Part shown: piece by piece, positions 38,007 to 47,306 of the stretch | How the letters are laid out: each line of letters starts with the position of its first letter | How positions within the stretch are numbered: the first letter of the stretch is position 1 | DNA from: Geotoga petraea | GTDB lineage: Bacteria; Thermotogota; Thermotogae; Petrotogales; Petrotogaceae | Length of the DNA stretch: 64,000 bases | NCBI RefSeq assembly: GCF_900102615.1 | Contig: NZ_FMYV01000001.1 | Span: forward strand, 411,757 to 475,756 | Reading direction: 5' to 3' | Position numbers and translations under genes: made by a program | Notes under the pieces: generated by a model | Told to the model about the DNA's origin: nothing | Seen by the model: only the letters and a program-made list of their open reading frames with translations | Databases searched by the model: none

Positions 38007-38015
38007 ATTATAACA
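38007..38015 (-). promoter_or_regulatory. Extended -10 promoter of the beta-propeller gene
   Basis: On the minus strand TGTTATAAT (extended -10) about 40 nt upstream of the start codon. The nearest -35-like word (TTGTAC, 38032-38037) is 19 nt away, which an extended -10 can tolerate. Confidence 0.5.
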
Positions 38016-38058
38016 TAAAAAAAGAAAAGAAGTACAAAAAAACTAAAAAAAAGATAAA

Positions 38059-39456
38059 TTAAAGATTTTTTAATATGCTTTTGAAATTTTCTATTTTTTC
38101 TTTGGAAGTATCTTTTATTATTATTATATGCTGACTTTTTTGAATTGAAAAAAGATTAACGTAATAATTATTAATAGAATTTATTATTTCTTCTGGTACA
38201 TTTTCTATATAGTCATTTAATGAATTCAAAGAATTATCAAAATAATTCGTCCTAATTTCCTTTATACATTCAGAATTAAGTTGCAATTTTTCCAAAAGAT
38301 CTATATGGTTATTGTCTATATCGATTTTGTCTGTAAAAACAAAATTCATATTTTTTAAAGAATAAAAAACCACATAATTAGGAAGTTGTAGAACATTATA
38401 ATATTTTAAATACACATTTTTAAATGCATTTAAAGGGATTTCTTCTTTGGACTTTTTTAAAAAATCGTTCTCAAAATCCTTTTTTGCTAATAATTGGATT
38501 ATAAACTTTTCTGGATCTTTTTCAAAATTATCTTTATAAACATAATTTAGCGAAGATATATTTTTCATCAAAGAATTACCATAATCTATATTTGTTTTGA
38601 AAATAACAAAAATGCAAAAAATATAAAAAAGTGAGGATATAATAAAAATATAATTAAAAAACGCTTTAGAGTAACCTTTATAAACATAAATATTTGAATC
38701 TAAAAAATCTATAGTACTAAAGAAGTAAATATCGCTTAAAGTTGATTTTTCATAAAATTCCTCAATATCTTTGGCATTGACTGGCAAAAATTCTAAATTT
38801 AAAAACTCAGATTTATTGATTATATTTAAAGAAGTGTTTAAGTATTGCAAGTTAATTTCATAAAGAATATATCCAATATATTCTCCAGTGAAAACGCCGG
38901 CTTTCATTTCTCTATTTTTCGTAGCTAAATAAAAATATTTTTCATCATCATTTATAAAAAAATTAGATACTGAAAAGTTGTTGTGTTCAGAAATATTGAA
39001 AATAGTTTTACTTGCTAAATCTATATTAACGGGGTCTATGTTATATGGAGATAATTGGTCATATGTCTTGTTATATATAAAAAAATTACTTAGATAGTCT
39101 TTAAAATAAATTTCATCTAAATAAGTTTTATATAAGTTGTGAAACTGAACATAAGTTTTTATGTTGTCAGATATCAATAAATTATTATTTAAAGCACTTA
39201 TTTCTGCAACATTCATTAAACCTAATTGTCTATCCAAAATATTATTAATAGTCATAGAAATCATATCTGAAGACATGGCAAATAAATCATTTTGAATATG
39301 TTTTAAATAAAATTCAATTTGTTCTTTTTCATAGTTAAACTGGCTTCTATAAGTTTCTTTATAATTATTTTGAACCAGCACTATTATTGTCAAAATAATT
39401 ATAAAGAAAGAAGTAAAAATAAGATAAAATACATATTTTTTCTTTTTGATATACAT
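38059..39456 (-). CDS. Membrane protein with large extracytoplasmic domain, unrecognised
   Basis: A 465-aa protein with a basic start (KKKKYV), a membrane segment (about residues 9-28), an extracytoplasmic region of about 230 residues, a second membrane segment (about 262-285; FFNYIFIISSLFYIFCIFVI) and a cytoplasmic part of about 180 residues. The layout recalls sensor proteins, but I find no HAMP, GGDEF, histidine kinase or helix-turn-helix motif in the tail. Some AraC-type sensors have this outer half with a DNA-binding tail, which is absent here. ATG at 39456 follows GGGGGTG; a GTG at 39459 is possible. Transcribed downstream of dnaK's terminator, alone. Confidence 0.6.
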   Translation of the reverse strand: MYIKKKKYVFYLIFTSFFIIILTIIVLVQNNYKETYRSQFNYEKEQIEFYLKHIQNDLFAMSSDMISMTINNILDRQLGLMNVAEISALNNNLLISDNIKTYVQFHNLYKTYLDEIYFKDYLSNFFIYNKTYDQLSPYNIDPVNIDLASKTIFNISEHNNFSVSNFFINDDEKYFYLATKNREMKAGVFTGEYIGYILYEINLQYLNTSLNIINKSEFLNLEFLPVNAKDIEEFYEKSTLSDIYFFSTIDFLDSNIYVYKGYSKAFFNYIFIISSLFYIFCIFVIFKTNIDYGNSLMKNISSLNYVYKDNFEKDPEKFIIQLLAKKDFENDFLKKSKEEIPLNAFKNVYLKYYNVLQLPNYVVFYSLKNMNFVFTDKIDIDNNHIDLLEKLQLNSECIKEIRTNYFDNSLNSLNDYIENVPEEIINSINNYYVNLFSIQKSQHIIIIKDTSKEKIENFKSILKNL

Positions 39457-39497
39457 CACCCCCTTTTATTATATATTGATTATAACAAATAATAACA

Positions 39498-39527
39498 TAT
39501 AAAAATAGTGCGGCTTAATAAGCCGCA
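39498..39527 (-). terminator. Intrinsic terminator of dnaK
   Basis: Stem GTGCGGCTT / AAGCCGCAC (39508-39516 / 39519-39527 region) followed, on the minus strand, by TATTTTTAT. It lies 17 nt after the dnaK stop codon. Confidence 0.82.
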
Positions 39528-39543
39528 CCTGAACTACTATTTA

Positions 39544-41388
39544 TTATTGTTGACTTTTATTGTCGTCTTCTGGTTCTTGGTAATCTGTATAATCTTGAGC
39601 ATTTTGCTGAGGACCAGCTTCTGGACCTGGTTGTCCTTGTTGTCCATATATATGTTGACCGATTTTCATAGACTCTTGCTTTAATTCATCCATAACAATT
39701 TTAATTTTACCTATGTTATCTTCTGATAAAGCTTCTCTCAATTCTTTGATTTTTTCTTCTACGGGACCTTTAATATCTTCAGGGACTTTATCTCCACTTT
39801 CATTTAACAATTTTTCTGTCTGATAGGCTAAATCTTCAGCTTGGTTTTTTAATTCAATTTCCTCTCTCTTTTTCTTATCTTGTTCTTCATATTCTTTTGC
39901 ATCCTTTATCATTTTTTGTATTTGCTCAGGATCCATTTTTTGTCTTCCTGAAACGACCATAGATTGTTTTTTGCCCGTTCCTTTGTCTGTAGCGGATACA
40001 TTTACAATTCCATTAGAATCAATATCAAAAGTTACTTCTATTTGAGGTACACCTCTTGGGGCTGGTGGTAGTCCCGTTAATTTAAAATCACCTAAAAAGA
40101 AATTATCTTTTGCAAGTGATCTTTCCCCTTGATAAACTCTAACTTCAACTTCAGGTTGATAATCTACTGCAGTTGTAAAAGTTTGTGATTTTTTAACAGG
40201 GATTTTAGTGTTTCTTTCGATTACAGGTTGAACTAAACCACCTTTTACTTCAACACCTAACGACAAAGGAGTAACATCAACTAATACAAGATCTTTATCT
40301 GAGTTCCCCGTCATGATTGCTGCTTGTACGGCAGCGCCCATAGCTACTGCTTCGTCTGGGTTAACTCCTTTATTAGCTTCTTTGTTGAAATAAGATTTAA
40401 CCAATTTTTGAACTGCTGGAATTCTTGTTGATCCACCAACTAATAGAATATCATCAATTTCATTTTTAGAAAGCCCGGAATCTTTAAGAGCATTTTCTAT
40501 TTGCGTTTCTGTTGACTTAACTAAATCTCCAATTAAATCTTCAAATTTAGCTCTTGAAACTTTCTTTTCTAAATGAACTGGTTGACCATCTACAACAGTT
40601 ATAAATGGTAAATTAATTTCAGTTTCAAATTTTGTGGATAATTCTATTTTTGCGGATTCTGCCGCTTCTTTTAGTCTTTGAAGAGCTTGTTTGTCTTTTG
40701 ACAAGTCTACTCCATTATCTTTTTTGAATTCTGATACTAAATAGTCAATTAATCTTTGATCAAAATCGTCTCCACCTAAAGTGTTATTTCCAGATGTTGA
40801 TACAACTTCAATTATGTCATCACCAATGTCTAAGATAGAAACATCAAAAGTACCTCCACCCAAGTCGTAAACTATTACTTTTTTGTCGCCTTCAGCGGAT
40901 TTATCCATTCCAAAAGCAATACTTGCAGCTGTTGGCTCGTTTATAATTCTCAACACTTCTAAGCCTGCGATTTCTCCTGCTTCTTTAGTTGCTTGCCTTT
41001 GTGCATCATTAAAATATGCAGGGACTGTGATTACGGCTTTTTTAATTTTTCCGCCTAAATAATCTTCGGCATCTCGAACTAATTTTTTCAAGATATACGC
41101 TGATATTTGTTGTGGTGTATACTCTTTTCCTTCTATATTAACTGTATAATCTTCTCCCATGTGTCTTTTGATTGATCTGATAGTGTTGTCAGAATTTAAT
41201 ACAGCTTGTCTTTTAGCTGGTTCACCTACTATTATTTCTCCATCTTTGGAAAATGCCACAATTGATGGAGTAGTTCTTTTACCTTCTGAGTTTGAAATAA
41301 CTTCAACATTTCCATCTGGTTTCATCCATGAAATTGCTGAATTTGTTGTTCCTAAATCAATTCCTACTACAAATTCTTTTTGACTCAT
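39544..41388 (-). CDS. dnaK: Molecular chaperone DnaK (Hsp70)
   Basis: A 614-aa Hsp70. Signatures: [15 protein letters not shown] at the N terminus, [16 protein letters not shown] near 180, [17 protein letters not shown] near 320; substrate-binding domain with [10 protein letters not shown] near 380 and a helical lid ending in an acidic tail ([10 protein letters not shown]). It folds and protects proteins with ATP. Start at 41388 with RBS GAGGAGG; an in-frame ATG 27 nt upstream precedes the RBS and is rejected. grpE and dnaJ are not adjacent. Confidence 0.97.
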   Translation of the reverse strand: MSQKEFVVGIDLGTTNSAISWMKPDGNVEVISNSEGKRTTPSIVAFSKDGEIIVGEPAKRQAVLNSDNTIRSIKRHMGEDYTVNIEGKEYTPQQISAYILKKLVRDAEDYLGGKIKKAVITVPAYFNDAQRQATKEAGEIAGLEVLRIINEPTAASIAFGMDKSAEGDKKVIVYDLGGGTFDVSILDIGDDIIEVVSTSGNNTLGGDDFDQRLIDYLVSEFKKDNGVDLSKDKQALQRLKEAAESAKIELSTKFETEINLPFITVVDGQPVHLEKKVSRAKFEDLIGDLVKSTETQIENALKDSGLSKNEIDDILLVGGSTRIPAVQKLVKSYFNKEANKGVNPDEAVAMGAAVQAAIMTGNSDKDLVLVDVTPLSLGVEVKGGLVQPVIERNTKIPVKKSQTFTTAVDYQPEVEVRVYQGERSLAKDNFFLGDFKLTGLPPAPRGVPQIEVTFDIDSNGIVNVSATDKGTGKKQSMVVSGRQKMDPEQIQKMIKDAKEYEEQDKKKREEIELKNQAEDLAYQTEKLLNESGDKVPEDIKGPVEEKIKELREALSEDNIGKIKIVMDELKQESMKIGQHIYGQQGQPGPEAGPQQNAQDYTDYQEPEDDNKSQQ

Positions 41389-41423
41389 TAGAATACCTCC
41401 TCGTTTATTATTCATTCATTTAT

Positions 41424-41452
41424 ATTATACTCAAAAAATAAATAAAATTCAA
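41424..41452 (-). promoter_or_regulatory. Sigma-A promoter of dnaK
   Basis: On the minus strand TTGAAT (41452-41447), 17-nt spacer, TATAAT (41429-41424). No CIRCE inverted repeat is visible in the 41389-41604 gap, which otherwise holds only AT-rich sequence and the terminator at its far end. Confidence 0.75.
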
Positions 41453-41589
41453 GCTTTTAAATTATTATAGAAAAACCATAAAATAGTTTAATAAAGATAT
41501 ATATAGAAGTATAAATATAAAAGAAAACAAATCTTATATCACTTGTAATGTAAGAGTGAAAAAATATTCTAAAAAATAATAGGAAATAA

Positions 41590-41626
41590 GAAAAGAGTTC
41601 TATATTATCTATAGAACTCTTTTCTT
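41590..41626 (-). terminator. Intrinsic terminator overlapping the end of the nitrilase gene
   Basis: A perfect 15-bp inverted repeat (41590-41604 / 41610-41624) with a 5-nt loop. The upstream arm includes the last codons of the minus-strand gene and its TAA lies in the loop; U-rich sequence follows. Confidence 0.8.
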
Positions 41627-42396
41627 CTATCTTTTAGGATGTTGTTAAATTTATTAATGTTTTTATCTCGCGACTCTAAAAGGTTTAAATTAAAAGTTTT
41701 TACAATATCTCCTTTTTTTTCATATCTTTCGATTATGTTTCCTTTTGGATCTGTAATTTGGCTCATACCAGTAAATTCATATTCAATATTTTTATTTTTT
41801 TCGACTCCCCACCTATTTGATGTTGCAATGAACAATCTATTTTCTAATGACCTTATTTTATTAGCTTCTTGGCAATAAGGTAATACAAGGTTTGAAGGGT
41901 GAACTATTAGCTCCGCTCCTAATACATTCAATGTTCTGAACGATTCTGGGAAAATCCAATCAAAACAAATTGCCATACCAACCTTATAACCTTTGAAATC
42001 CTCTACAAAAAATCCATCCTCCCCAGGGGTAAAAAACAATTTTTCTCTGTTAAAAAGATGAATTTTTCTATAAATTGAATAACTACCGTCAGATTTAATA
42101 AAAATTGAAGAATTATAATATTCGTTATTATATTTCTCGTTAAAACCAAACACAATATTTTTATTCTTTTTAACAGCAAAATCTCTAACAGTATTTATTG
42201 AATATGCACTATCCTCTCCAGCAGTTTCGCTTGTTTTCTCAACTTCTTCTTTGTCTGTATAAGCATAACCAGTAAAAGCCATTTCTGGTAAAACTATCAA
42301 ATCTTCTTCTGTATCATTTACCATTTTTAAAGCTTTTTCGACATTAGATTTTATTTGGAAAAGCTCTGGGCGAAATTGAACTAAACTAACTCTCAT
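41605..42396 (-). CDS. Nitrilase-superfamily carbon-nitrogen hydrolase
   Basis: A 263-aa amidohydrolase with the full catalytic triad: Glu in LIVLPEMAFTGYAYT (about residue 42), Lys in YRKIHLFN (about 111) and Cys in KVGMAICFDWIFPE (about 146). Family members hydrolyse amides such as omega-amidase substrates or N-carbamoyl compounds; specificity is not readable. Cytoplasmic. It overlaps the upstream 5-formyl-THF cyclo-ligase gene by 11 nt, so the two form an operon. Ends in an intrinsic terminator that overlaps its last codons. Confidence 0.85.
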   Translation of the reverse strand: MRVSLVQFRPELFQIKSNVEKALKMVNDTEEDLIVLPEMAFTGYAYTDKEEVEKTSETAGEDSAYSINTVRDFAVKKNKNIVFGFNEKYNNEYYNSSIFIKSDGSYSIYRKIHLFNREKLFFTPGEDGFFVEDFKGYKVGMAICFDWIFPESFRTLNVLGAELIVHPSNLVLPYCQEANKIRSLENRLFIATSNRWGVEKNKNIEYEFTGMSQITDPKGNIIERYEKKGDIVKTFNLNLLESRDKNINKFNNILKDRRKEFYR

Positions 42397-42937
42397 TTAT
42401 ATACACCTCCTTATTGGTAATTATCATATCCAATCTTTGATCATGTTTTTCAATTGGCAAATTATCTACTACTTGTAAATCAAAAGATATTCCACATAGA
42501 ATTGTCTTATAATTTATGTTTTCTATAAACCTATCATAAAATCCTCCTCCGTAACCTATTCTATATAAATAAGGGCTGAAAGCTACTCCAGGAATTAAAA
42601 ACATGTCGATTTCATTTTCGAATCTATCTTCTGTTGGTTCCATAATTCCAAAATTCCCTTTAACAAAATGATCCAAAGAAGAAGCTTTATGAAATTTCAT
42701 AGTTTTCCCAAGAGTTTTTGGAAAAAGAAAATTTTTCTGTAATTTATACTTATTAAAAAGGGGTAAAAGATTTACTTCTTTTTTAAAAGGGTAATACATA
42801 GCTATATTTTCTGAATCTTTAAAGATAGTTAAGTTTTCTATTTTTTTTGAAATGATCTTTGATTTTATAGAAACTTCTTGGTCTGATAAAAGTACCCTTT
42901 TTTCTATAATTTGTTTTCTTAATTTTTTTTTGTCCAT
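42386..42937 (-). CDS. 5-formyltetrahydrofolate cyclo-ligase
   Basis: A 183-aa enzyme that converts 5-formyl-THF to 5,10-methenyl-THF with ATP. The N-terminal KKLRKQIIEKRVLLS, NIAMYYPFKKEVNLLPL and the C-terminal signature IGYGGGFYDRFI (about residue 129) identify the FthC/YgfA family. Length is normal. First gene of a two-gene operon with the nitrilase-family enzyme. RBS AGGAGTG upstream. Confidence 0.92.
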   Translation of the reverse strand: MDKKKLRKQIIEKRVLLSDQEVSIKSKIISKKIENLTIFKDSENIAMYYPFKKEVNLLPLFNKYKLQKNFLFPKTLGKTMKFHKASSLDHFVKGNFGIMEPTEDRFENEIDMFLIPGVAFSPYLYRIGYGGGFYDRFIENINYKTILCGISFDLQVVDNLPIEKHDQRLDMIITNKEVYINES

Positions 42938-42961
42938 ATAATCACTCCTAAAAATTCCTTA

Positions 42962-42970
42962 TGATATAAT
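42962..42970 (+). promoter_or_regulatory. Extended -10 promoter of the PHP operon
   Basis: TGATATAAT at 42962-42970, about 58 nt before the PHP start; no clear -35. Confidence 0.45.
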
Positions 42971-43027
42971 TAATGTGTATGCTTTTATTTTAACATAAAT
43001 GGATAAAATAATGAGAGGATGATTTTT

Positions 43028-43855
43028 TTGAAATTGGATTTGCATATGCACTCTACAGCTTCTGATGGAACATGTAATTATGATGAAATAATAAATATTG
43101 CTATAAATAAAAATATAGAGATAATTTCAATTACTGATCATGATAATATAAATATACAGAAAAATGCTTTAGATTATTGCGAAGATAAAAAAATAAAATA
43201 TATTCCAGGTGTAGAAATATCGACTGATTATGAAAATATGCTTGATGTTTTAGGGTATGGAATAGATTTAAACGAGACCAAATTAAATGAAACTTTGGAA
43301 GAAATTCAAGGCTACAGGACAAAAAGAAATGATTTAATGGTAGAAAGATTAAATGATCTTGGTTTTGAAATAGAGCTGTCTGAAATAAGAAAAGTCGCTG
43401 GCAGCGACATAATAGGCAGGCCACACATAGCAAGAGTGTTAATGAATAAAGGATATGTGGATACAATGGAAGAAGCTTTTAATATTTACCTTGGCAATAA
43501 TAAAAAAGCCTTTATCCCAAAAATTAAGCTAAAACCAGAAAAAGCGATTGAACTTATTACCAATGCAGGCGGAAAAGCAGTGTTAGCACACCCAAAATAT
43601 ATTACAAAATCAGAACAAAAATTAAATCAATTAATTAAAAAATTTAAACTATATGGTTTATGGGGGATTGAGGTATATTACAGCAAACATAAAAAAAATG
43701 ATATTGAAAGGTTTAAAAATATAGCCTTAAAAAATGATCTTTATATTACCGCAGGGAGTGATTTTCATGGAGATAACAAACCAGATATAAATCTGGGAAT
43801 GGAAGTAGAAGACGATTTATTGGTAGAATCTATAAAATGTTTATTGAAAAGATGA
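43028..43855 (+). CDS. PHP domain phosphoesterase
   Basis: A 275-aa member of the PHP family with all metal-binding motifs: DLHMHSTASDGT at the N terminus, ISITDHDN near 35, PGVEISTDY near 62, VLAHPKY near 190 and TAGSDFHGDN near 245. Close relatives (YciV/TrpH type) hydrolyse nucleoside 3',5'-bisphosphates or short RNA ends. TTG at 43028 is preferred since GAGAGG at 43013-43018 directly abuts ATG 43019. Followed 12 nt later by the GDPD-like gene. Confidence 0.85.
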   Translation: MKLDLHMHSTASDGTCNYDEIINIAINKNIEIISITDHDNINIQKNALDYCEDKKIKYIPGVEISTDYENMLDVLGYGIDLNETKLNETLEEIQGYRTKRNDLMVERLNDLGFEIELSEIRKVAGSDIIGRPHIARVLMNKGYVDTMEEAFNIYLGNNKKAFIPKIKLKPEKAIELITNAGGKAVLAHPKYITKSEQKLNQLIKKFKLYGLWGIEVYYSKHKKNDIERFKNIALKNDLYITAGSDFHGDNKPDINLGMEVEDDLLVESIKCLLKR

Positions 43856-43867
43856 GGGGGATCATCT

Positions 43868-44587
43868 ATGAATTTGAATTATCCAGTAATAGTTTTAGGG
43901 CAAAAAGGTATGATAGATAAATATGATGAAAATAGTATGGAAGGCCTTTTAAAGTCAATAGAATATGGTGCGGATGGGGTTACAATAGATGCAATGAAAA
44001 TAGCAGATAACAATATAATCATATGCAATCCAAATTCTTCAAAAGCTTTAAAAAAAGATTTAAAAAATTTGACGACTAAAGAAATAACTAAAATGAAATT
44101 TACTAACAATCAAAAAATCCATTCTTTAGAAAAGGCATTTATGGAATTACCATCTGATACTTTAATAAATATAAATGTTTATGAAGAAGACGCTATAACC
44201 AATATTATAGGTATGATCAATACTTTAGATGTATCTAATAGAACAATGCTTTCGACAGATAATATAAATATAATAAAGTATCTTTCTGATCTAAACAACG
44301 ATTTTTTTTACGCTTTTAGAGTTAAAGAAGAAAAAGTGATTAAAGAAGCTTTAGAATTGAAAGATGATTTAAGATTTTATTCGATAAATATAGATTATGA
44401 AGAAATAAAAAAATGTGGTTTAGATAAATTTAAAAATGAAATATCGGTAATTCAAGAAGAAAGTCTCAAAATAATGATTGAAAATTTTAATGATTGTTCA
44501 AAATTGGAAGATCTTAAAAACTATGTAGACATTCTTGAAACAAGAGAGATAAATAATTGTATAGAGATACTTGAAAAAATTTATTAA
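43868..44587 (+). CDS. GDPD-like TIM-barrel protein without catalytic residues
   Basis: A 239-aa protein with the frame of glycerophosphodiester phosphodiesterases: an N-terminal strand (PVIVLGQKGM), a DENSMEGLLKSIEYGADGVTID helix-strand unit read in two parts (DENSMEGLLKS, YGADGVTID), then ADNNIIICNPNSSKALKKDL where the enzyme usually has its second active-site His. The active enzyme needs His-Arg at the first strand (here Gln-Lys), Glu-x-Asp at the second (here Thr-Ile-Asp) and His-Asp at the third (here Asn-Pro). It is thus probably a non-enzymatic relative. Intact frame and good RBS (GAGGGGG). Role unknown. Confidence 0.6.
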   Translation: MNLNYPVIVLGQKGMIDKYDENSMEGLLKSIEYGADGVTIDAMKIADNNIIICNPNSSKALKKDLKNLTTKEITKMKFTNNQKIHSLEKAFMELPSDTLININVYEEDAITNIIGMINTLDVSNRTMLSTDNINIIKYLSDLNNDFFYAFRVKEEKVIKEALELKDDLRFYSINIDYEEIKKCGLDKFKNEISVIQEESLKIMIENFNDCSKLEDLKNYVDILETREINNCIEILEKIY

Positions 44588-44599
44588 AGGAGTGAAGAC

Positions 44600-45670
44600 A
44601 TGTTTCCAAGACTTGTAATAGACTTAGCCAAAGTAAAGAATAACTCGAAAAATGTAGTTGAAAAATGTCATTCGTTAGGGGTAGAAGTTGCAGGAGTAAC
44701 AAAAGTAATGTGCGGTATGCCTGAAATTGCTGAAGCCATGATTGAAACAAATATAGATATGATAGCTGACGCAAGGATGCAGAACATAAAAAAGCTAAAA
44801 GGAAATGGTATAAAAAAAGATTTTTTATTATTAAGAATCCCCATGATTTCTGAGTTAGATGAATTGATTGAAAATGTAGATATAACTTTGATAAGTGAAC
44901 TAAAAACTATAAAAATTTTAGGTGAAAAGGCTCTGGCTAAAAATAAAAAACAAAAGATAATATTTATGATTGATTTAGGAGATTTGAGAGAAGGAGTTTG
45001 GTATAAAAACGCAGTTGAAAACATAGAAAAAATAATCGAAATTCAAGGGATAGAATTAATAGGGATAGGGACAAATTTAGGTTGTTTTGGAGGAGTTTTG
45101 CCAACTCTCGAAAAAATGAACATGCTTGTTGATATTAAAACAGAAGTAAAAGAAAAACTAAATTTTGAATTGAAATATATATCTGCTGGAAGCACAGCTG
45201 CATTACCCCTTGTAGAAAATAAAGATTTACCTAAAGAAATAAATCATTACAGATTGGGAGAATCTATTCTTTGCGGTACTGATGTCACTAACAATAGAAA
45301 AGTCCCTGGGGCATATCAAGATGCAGTATATTTAGAAGCCGAAATAGTAGAAATAAAAGAAAAGCCATCTATGCCTGAAGGGGAAATAGGGCTTGATGCT
45401 TTTGGAAGAAAACCTCATTTTGAAGATAAAGGTTGGAGAAAAAAATGCATACTTGCAGTAGGCGAACAGGACATAGACCCAGAAGGGTTAATACCCATTA
45501 ACAAAGATATAGAGGTGCTACATGCAAGTTCAGATCATACAATTATAGATATTACCGAATGCAAAAGTGATTACAATATAGGAGATATAATTAGGTTTAA
45601 ACTAAGTTATTCTGCACTGTTAAAAGCAACAACAAGTCAATATGTTGAAAAGATTATAATTAATCAATAA
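44600..45670 (+). CDS. Ornithine/alanine racemase-family PLP enzyme
   Basis: A 356-aa fold-type III PLP enzyme. It begins FPRLVIDLAKVKNNSKNVVE and has the PLP lysine in VAGVTKVMCGMPEIAEAMI (about residue 36). GIGTNLGCFGGVLPT and YISAGSTAALPLVE match the ornithine racemase (Orr) subgroup rather than biosynthetic alanine racemase. Orr interconverts L- and D-ornithine in amino-acid fermentation; related lysine or serine racemases exist, so substrate is not certain. RBS AAAGGAGTG. Third gene of the PHP operon; its end overlaps the convergent small gene by 7 nt. Confidence 0.82.
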   Translation: MFPRLVIDLAKVKNNSKNVVEKCHSLGVEVAGVTKVMCGMPEIAEAMIETNIDMIADARMQNIKKLKGNGIKKDFLLLRIPMISELDELIENVDITLISELKTIKILGEKALAKNKKQKIIFMIDLGDLREGVWYKNAVENIEKIIEIQGIELIGIGTNLGCFGGVLPTLEKMNMLVDIKTEVKEKLNFELKYISAGSTAALPLVENKDLPKEINHYRLGESILCGTDVTNNRKVPGAYQDAVYLEAEIVEIKEKPSMPEGEIGLDAFGRKPHFEDKGWRKKCILAVGEQDIDPEGLIPINKDIEVLHASSDHTIIDITECKSDYNIGDIIRFKLSYSALLKATTSQYVEKIIINQ

Positions 45671-45876
45671 AAAATTAAACTCAAAATATAAGAAATCGCA
45701 GTTGAAACAATGAAAATGAAAAGAGTAAAATAAGCTTTTTGGTCTATAGATTTTATTTTTTTATCATCCTTATTTAACCCTTTTCTAATTTCTTTAGCTG
45801 CATCCCAAAAGTAAGATATGGAAACGATCAACATTACAATTGAAAAAATAAAAAGACCATTTATAATATATAACAT
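45664..45876 (-). CDS. Small two-span membrane protein, unknown
   Basis: A 70-aa protein with two hydrophobic segments (residues 2-22 and 48-68) separated by a charged loop (KEIRKGLNKDDKKIKSIDQK). Start at ATG 45876 with RBS TTGAGGTGA; GTG 45885 is in frame but lies within the RBS. It sits between the racemase and dnaB genes on the opposite strand and covers the dnaB promoter. No family recognised. Confidence 0.55.
   Translation of the reverse strand: MLYIINGLFIFSIVMLIVSISYFWDAAKEIRKGLNKDDKKIKSIDQKAYFTLFIFIVSTAISYILSLIFY
45840..45867 (+). promoter_or_regulatory. Promoter of dnaB-rnr
   Basis: TTGAAA (45840-45845), 16-nt spacer, TATAAT (45862-45867), 50 nt upstream of the dnaB start and inside the 5' end of the opposite-strand small gene. 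Confidence 0.65.
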
Positions 45877-45916
45877 TAAAATCACCTCAAAATATTATAA
45901 CATAAGGAGGCAAAAA

Positions 45917-47287
45917 ATGGACTCATTATCTTTGAATCCTCCTCATTCTATTGAAGCAGAAGAATCTGTTATAGGTAGTATATTGATGGATCCAAATATT
46001 TTAGAAGACGTATTAGAAGAAGTTAGGTACAGCGACTTTTATCTCGAAAAACATAAAATAATTTTTAAAACTATTGAGCAGCTTTTTTCAGCAGCGCTAC
46101 CAGTTGATACAGTAACTCTAATAGATAAAATGAGGAATTTAGGAATATTGGAAAAAGTTGGTGGAGAAGAAACCTTAATAAACCTGGCACAAGCAGTCCC
46201 AACTACTGCAAACATCATGTACTATGCAAATATAGTCAAAGAAAAGGCTTTATTGAGAAATCTAATACAAGCATCTTCCGAAATTGTTGAATCTGTTAGA
46301 ACTGTAGGAGATGCAAAAGAGATATTGGAGTTTGCCGAAAAAAGAATTTTTTCTATAGCAGAAGCCAGGGCTACAAGAACATATGAATCTCTATCGTCCA
46401 TAGTTCCTAATGTTGTAGACCAAGTAGTTGAACTGAAAAACAAGTATCGTAGAGGCGAACTTGGTTTGGTTACCGGTATACCAACTGGTTTTTCTTCTTT
46501 AGATAGCATTACGTCTGGATTTCATAAATCTGATTTAATAATTATAGCTGCAAGACCTTCAATGGGAAAATCATCTTTTGCATTAAACTTAGCAACCAAC
46601 ATGAGTCTAAAGCATAATGTGGGTGTTGCAATATTTTCTCTTGAAATGTCAAAAGAACAGTTAGCTAATAGAATCATTTGTTATCAGTCGAGAGTTGATT
46701 TGCAAAAAGTTAGAACTGGACAAATTTCTGATGATGAATGGAGTATGATTACACAAGTTGCTGGTGATTTAACTGATTCCAGTTTGATTTTGGATGATGA
46801 GCCCGGATTAGATTCCAGATCGTTGAGAGCAAAAGCGAGAAGAATAAAAAGAGAATACGATATCCAAGTTCTAATCATAGATTATTTACAGTTAATGTCG
46901 GGAAAATCAGGTAATAATGAAAACAGGCAACAAGAGATTTCGGAAATATCCAGGTCATTGAAATTATTGGCGAGAGAATTGAATATAACAGTTATAGCTC
47001 TATCACAATTATCCAGAGCTGTTGAACAGAGAGAAGACAAAAGGCCAAGATTAAGTGATTTGCGTGAATCTGGAGCTATAGAGCAAGACGCTGACCTTGT
47101 AATGTTTTTGTATAGAGATTCGTATTACAAAAGAAGAGGAGAAGGCGACGAAAAACTTGTTTTAAACGAAGTTCACGAATCAGAATTAATAATAGGAAAA
47201 CAAAGAAACGGACCAGTTGGAACTGTTAAATTCATGTTTAACCCGAGATTGGCTTCGTTCTTTGAAATAGACAGAAAACATGAATAA
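45917..47287 (+). CDS. dnaB: Replicative DNA helicase DnaB
   Basis: A 456-aa hexameric helicase. The N-terminal DnaG-interacting domain begins SLNPPHSIEAEESVIGSILM; the RecA-like domain has Walker A IIAARPSMGKSSFALN near 213, Walker B VLIIDYLQLMSG near 318 and the DNA-binding/sensor run ALSQLSRAVEQREDKRP. No intein. Start at 45917 with RBS AAGGAGG at 45904-45910; the in-frame ATG at 45818 would put the start within the promoter. Followed 19 nt later by rnr. Confidence 0.96.
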   Translation: MDSLSLNPPHSIEAEESVIGSILMDPNILEDVLEEVRYSDFYLEKHKIIFKTIEQLFSAALPVDTVTLIDKMRNLGILEKVGGEETLINLAQAVPTTANIMYYANIVKEKALLRNLIQASSEIVESVRTVGDAKEILEFAEKRIFSIAEARATRTYESLSSIVPNVVDQVVELKNKYRRGELGLVTGIPTGFSSLDSITSGFHKSDLIIIAARPSMGKSSFALNLATNMSLKHNVGVAIFSLEMSKEQLANRIICYQSRVDLQKVRTGQISDDEWSMITQVAGDLTDSSLILDDEPGLDSRSLRAKARRIKREYDIQVLIIDYLQLMSGKSGNNENRQQEISEISRSLKLLARELNITVIALSQLSRAVEQREDKRPRLSDLRESGAIEQDADLVMFLYRDSYYKRRGEGDEKLVLNEVHESELIIGKQRNGPVGTVKFMFNPRLASFFEIDRKHE

Positions 47288-47306
47288 CCTTCAAAGGGGG
47301 GTTTAG

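Noticed and set aside
41389..41604. CIRCE or sigma-32-type element upstream of dnaK
   Set aside because: No TTAGCACTC/GAGTGCTAA inverted repeat; only a standard -35/-10 is seen.
45818..45916. Longer dnaB starting at 45818
   Set aside because: The extra codons cover the promoter and RBS; conserved DnaB starts just after 45917.
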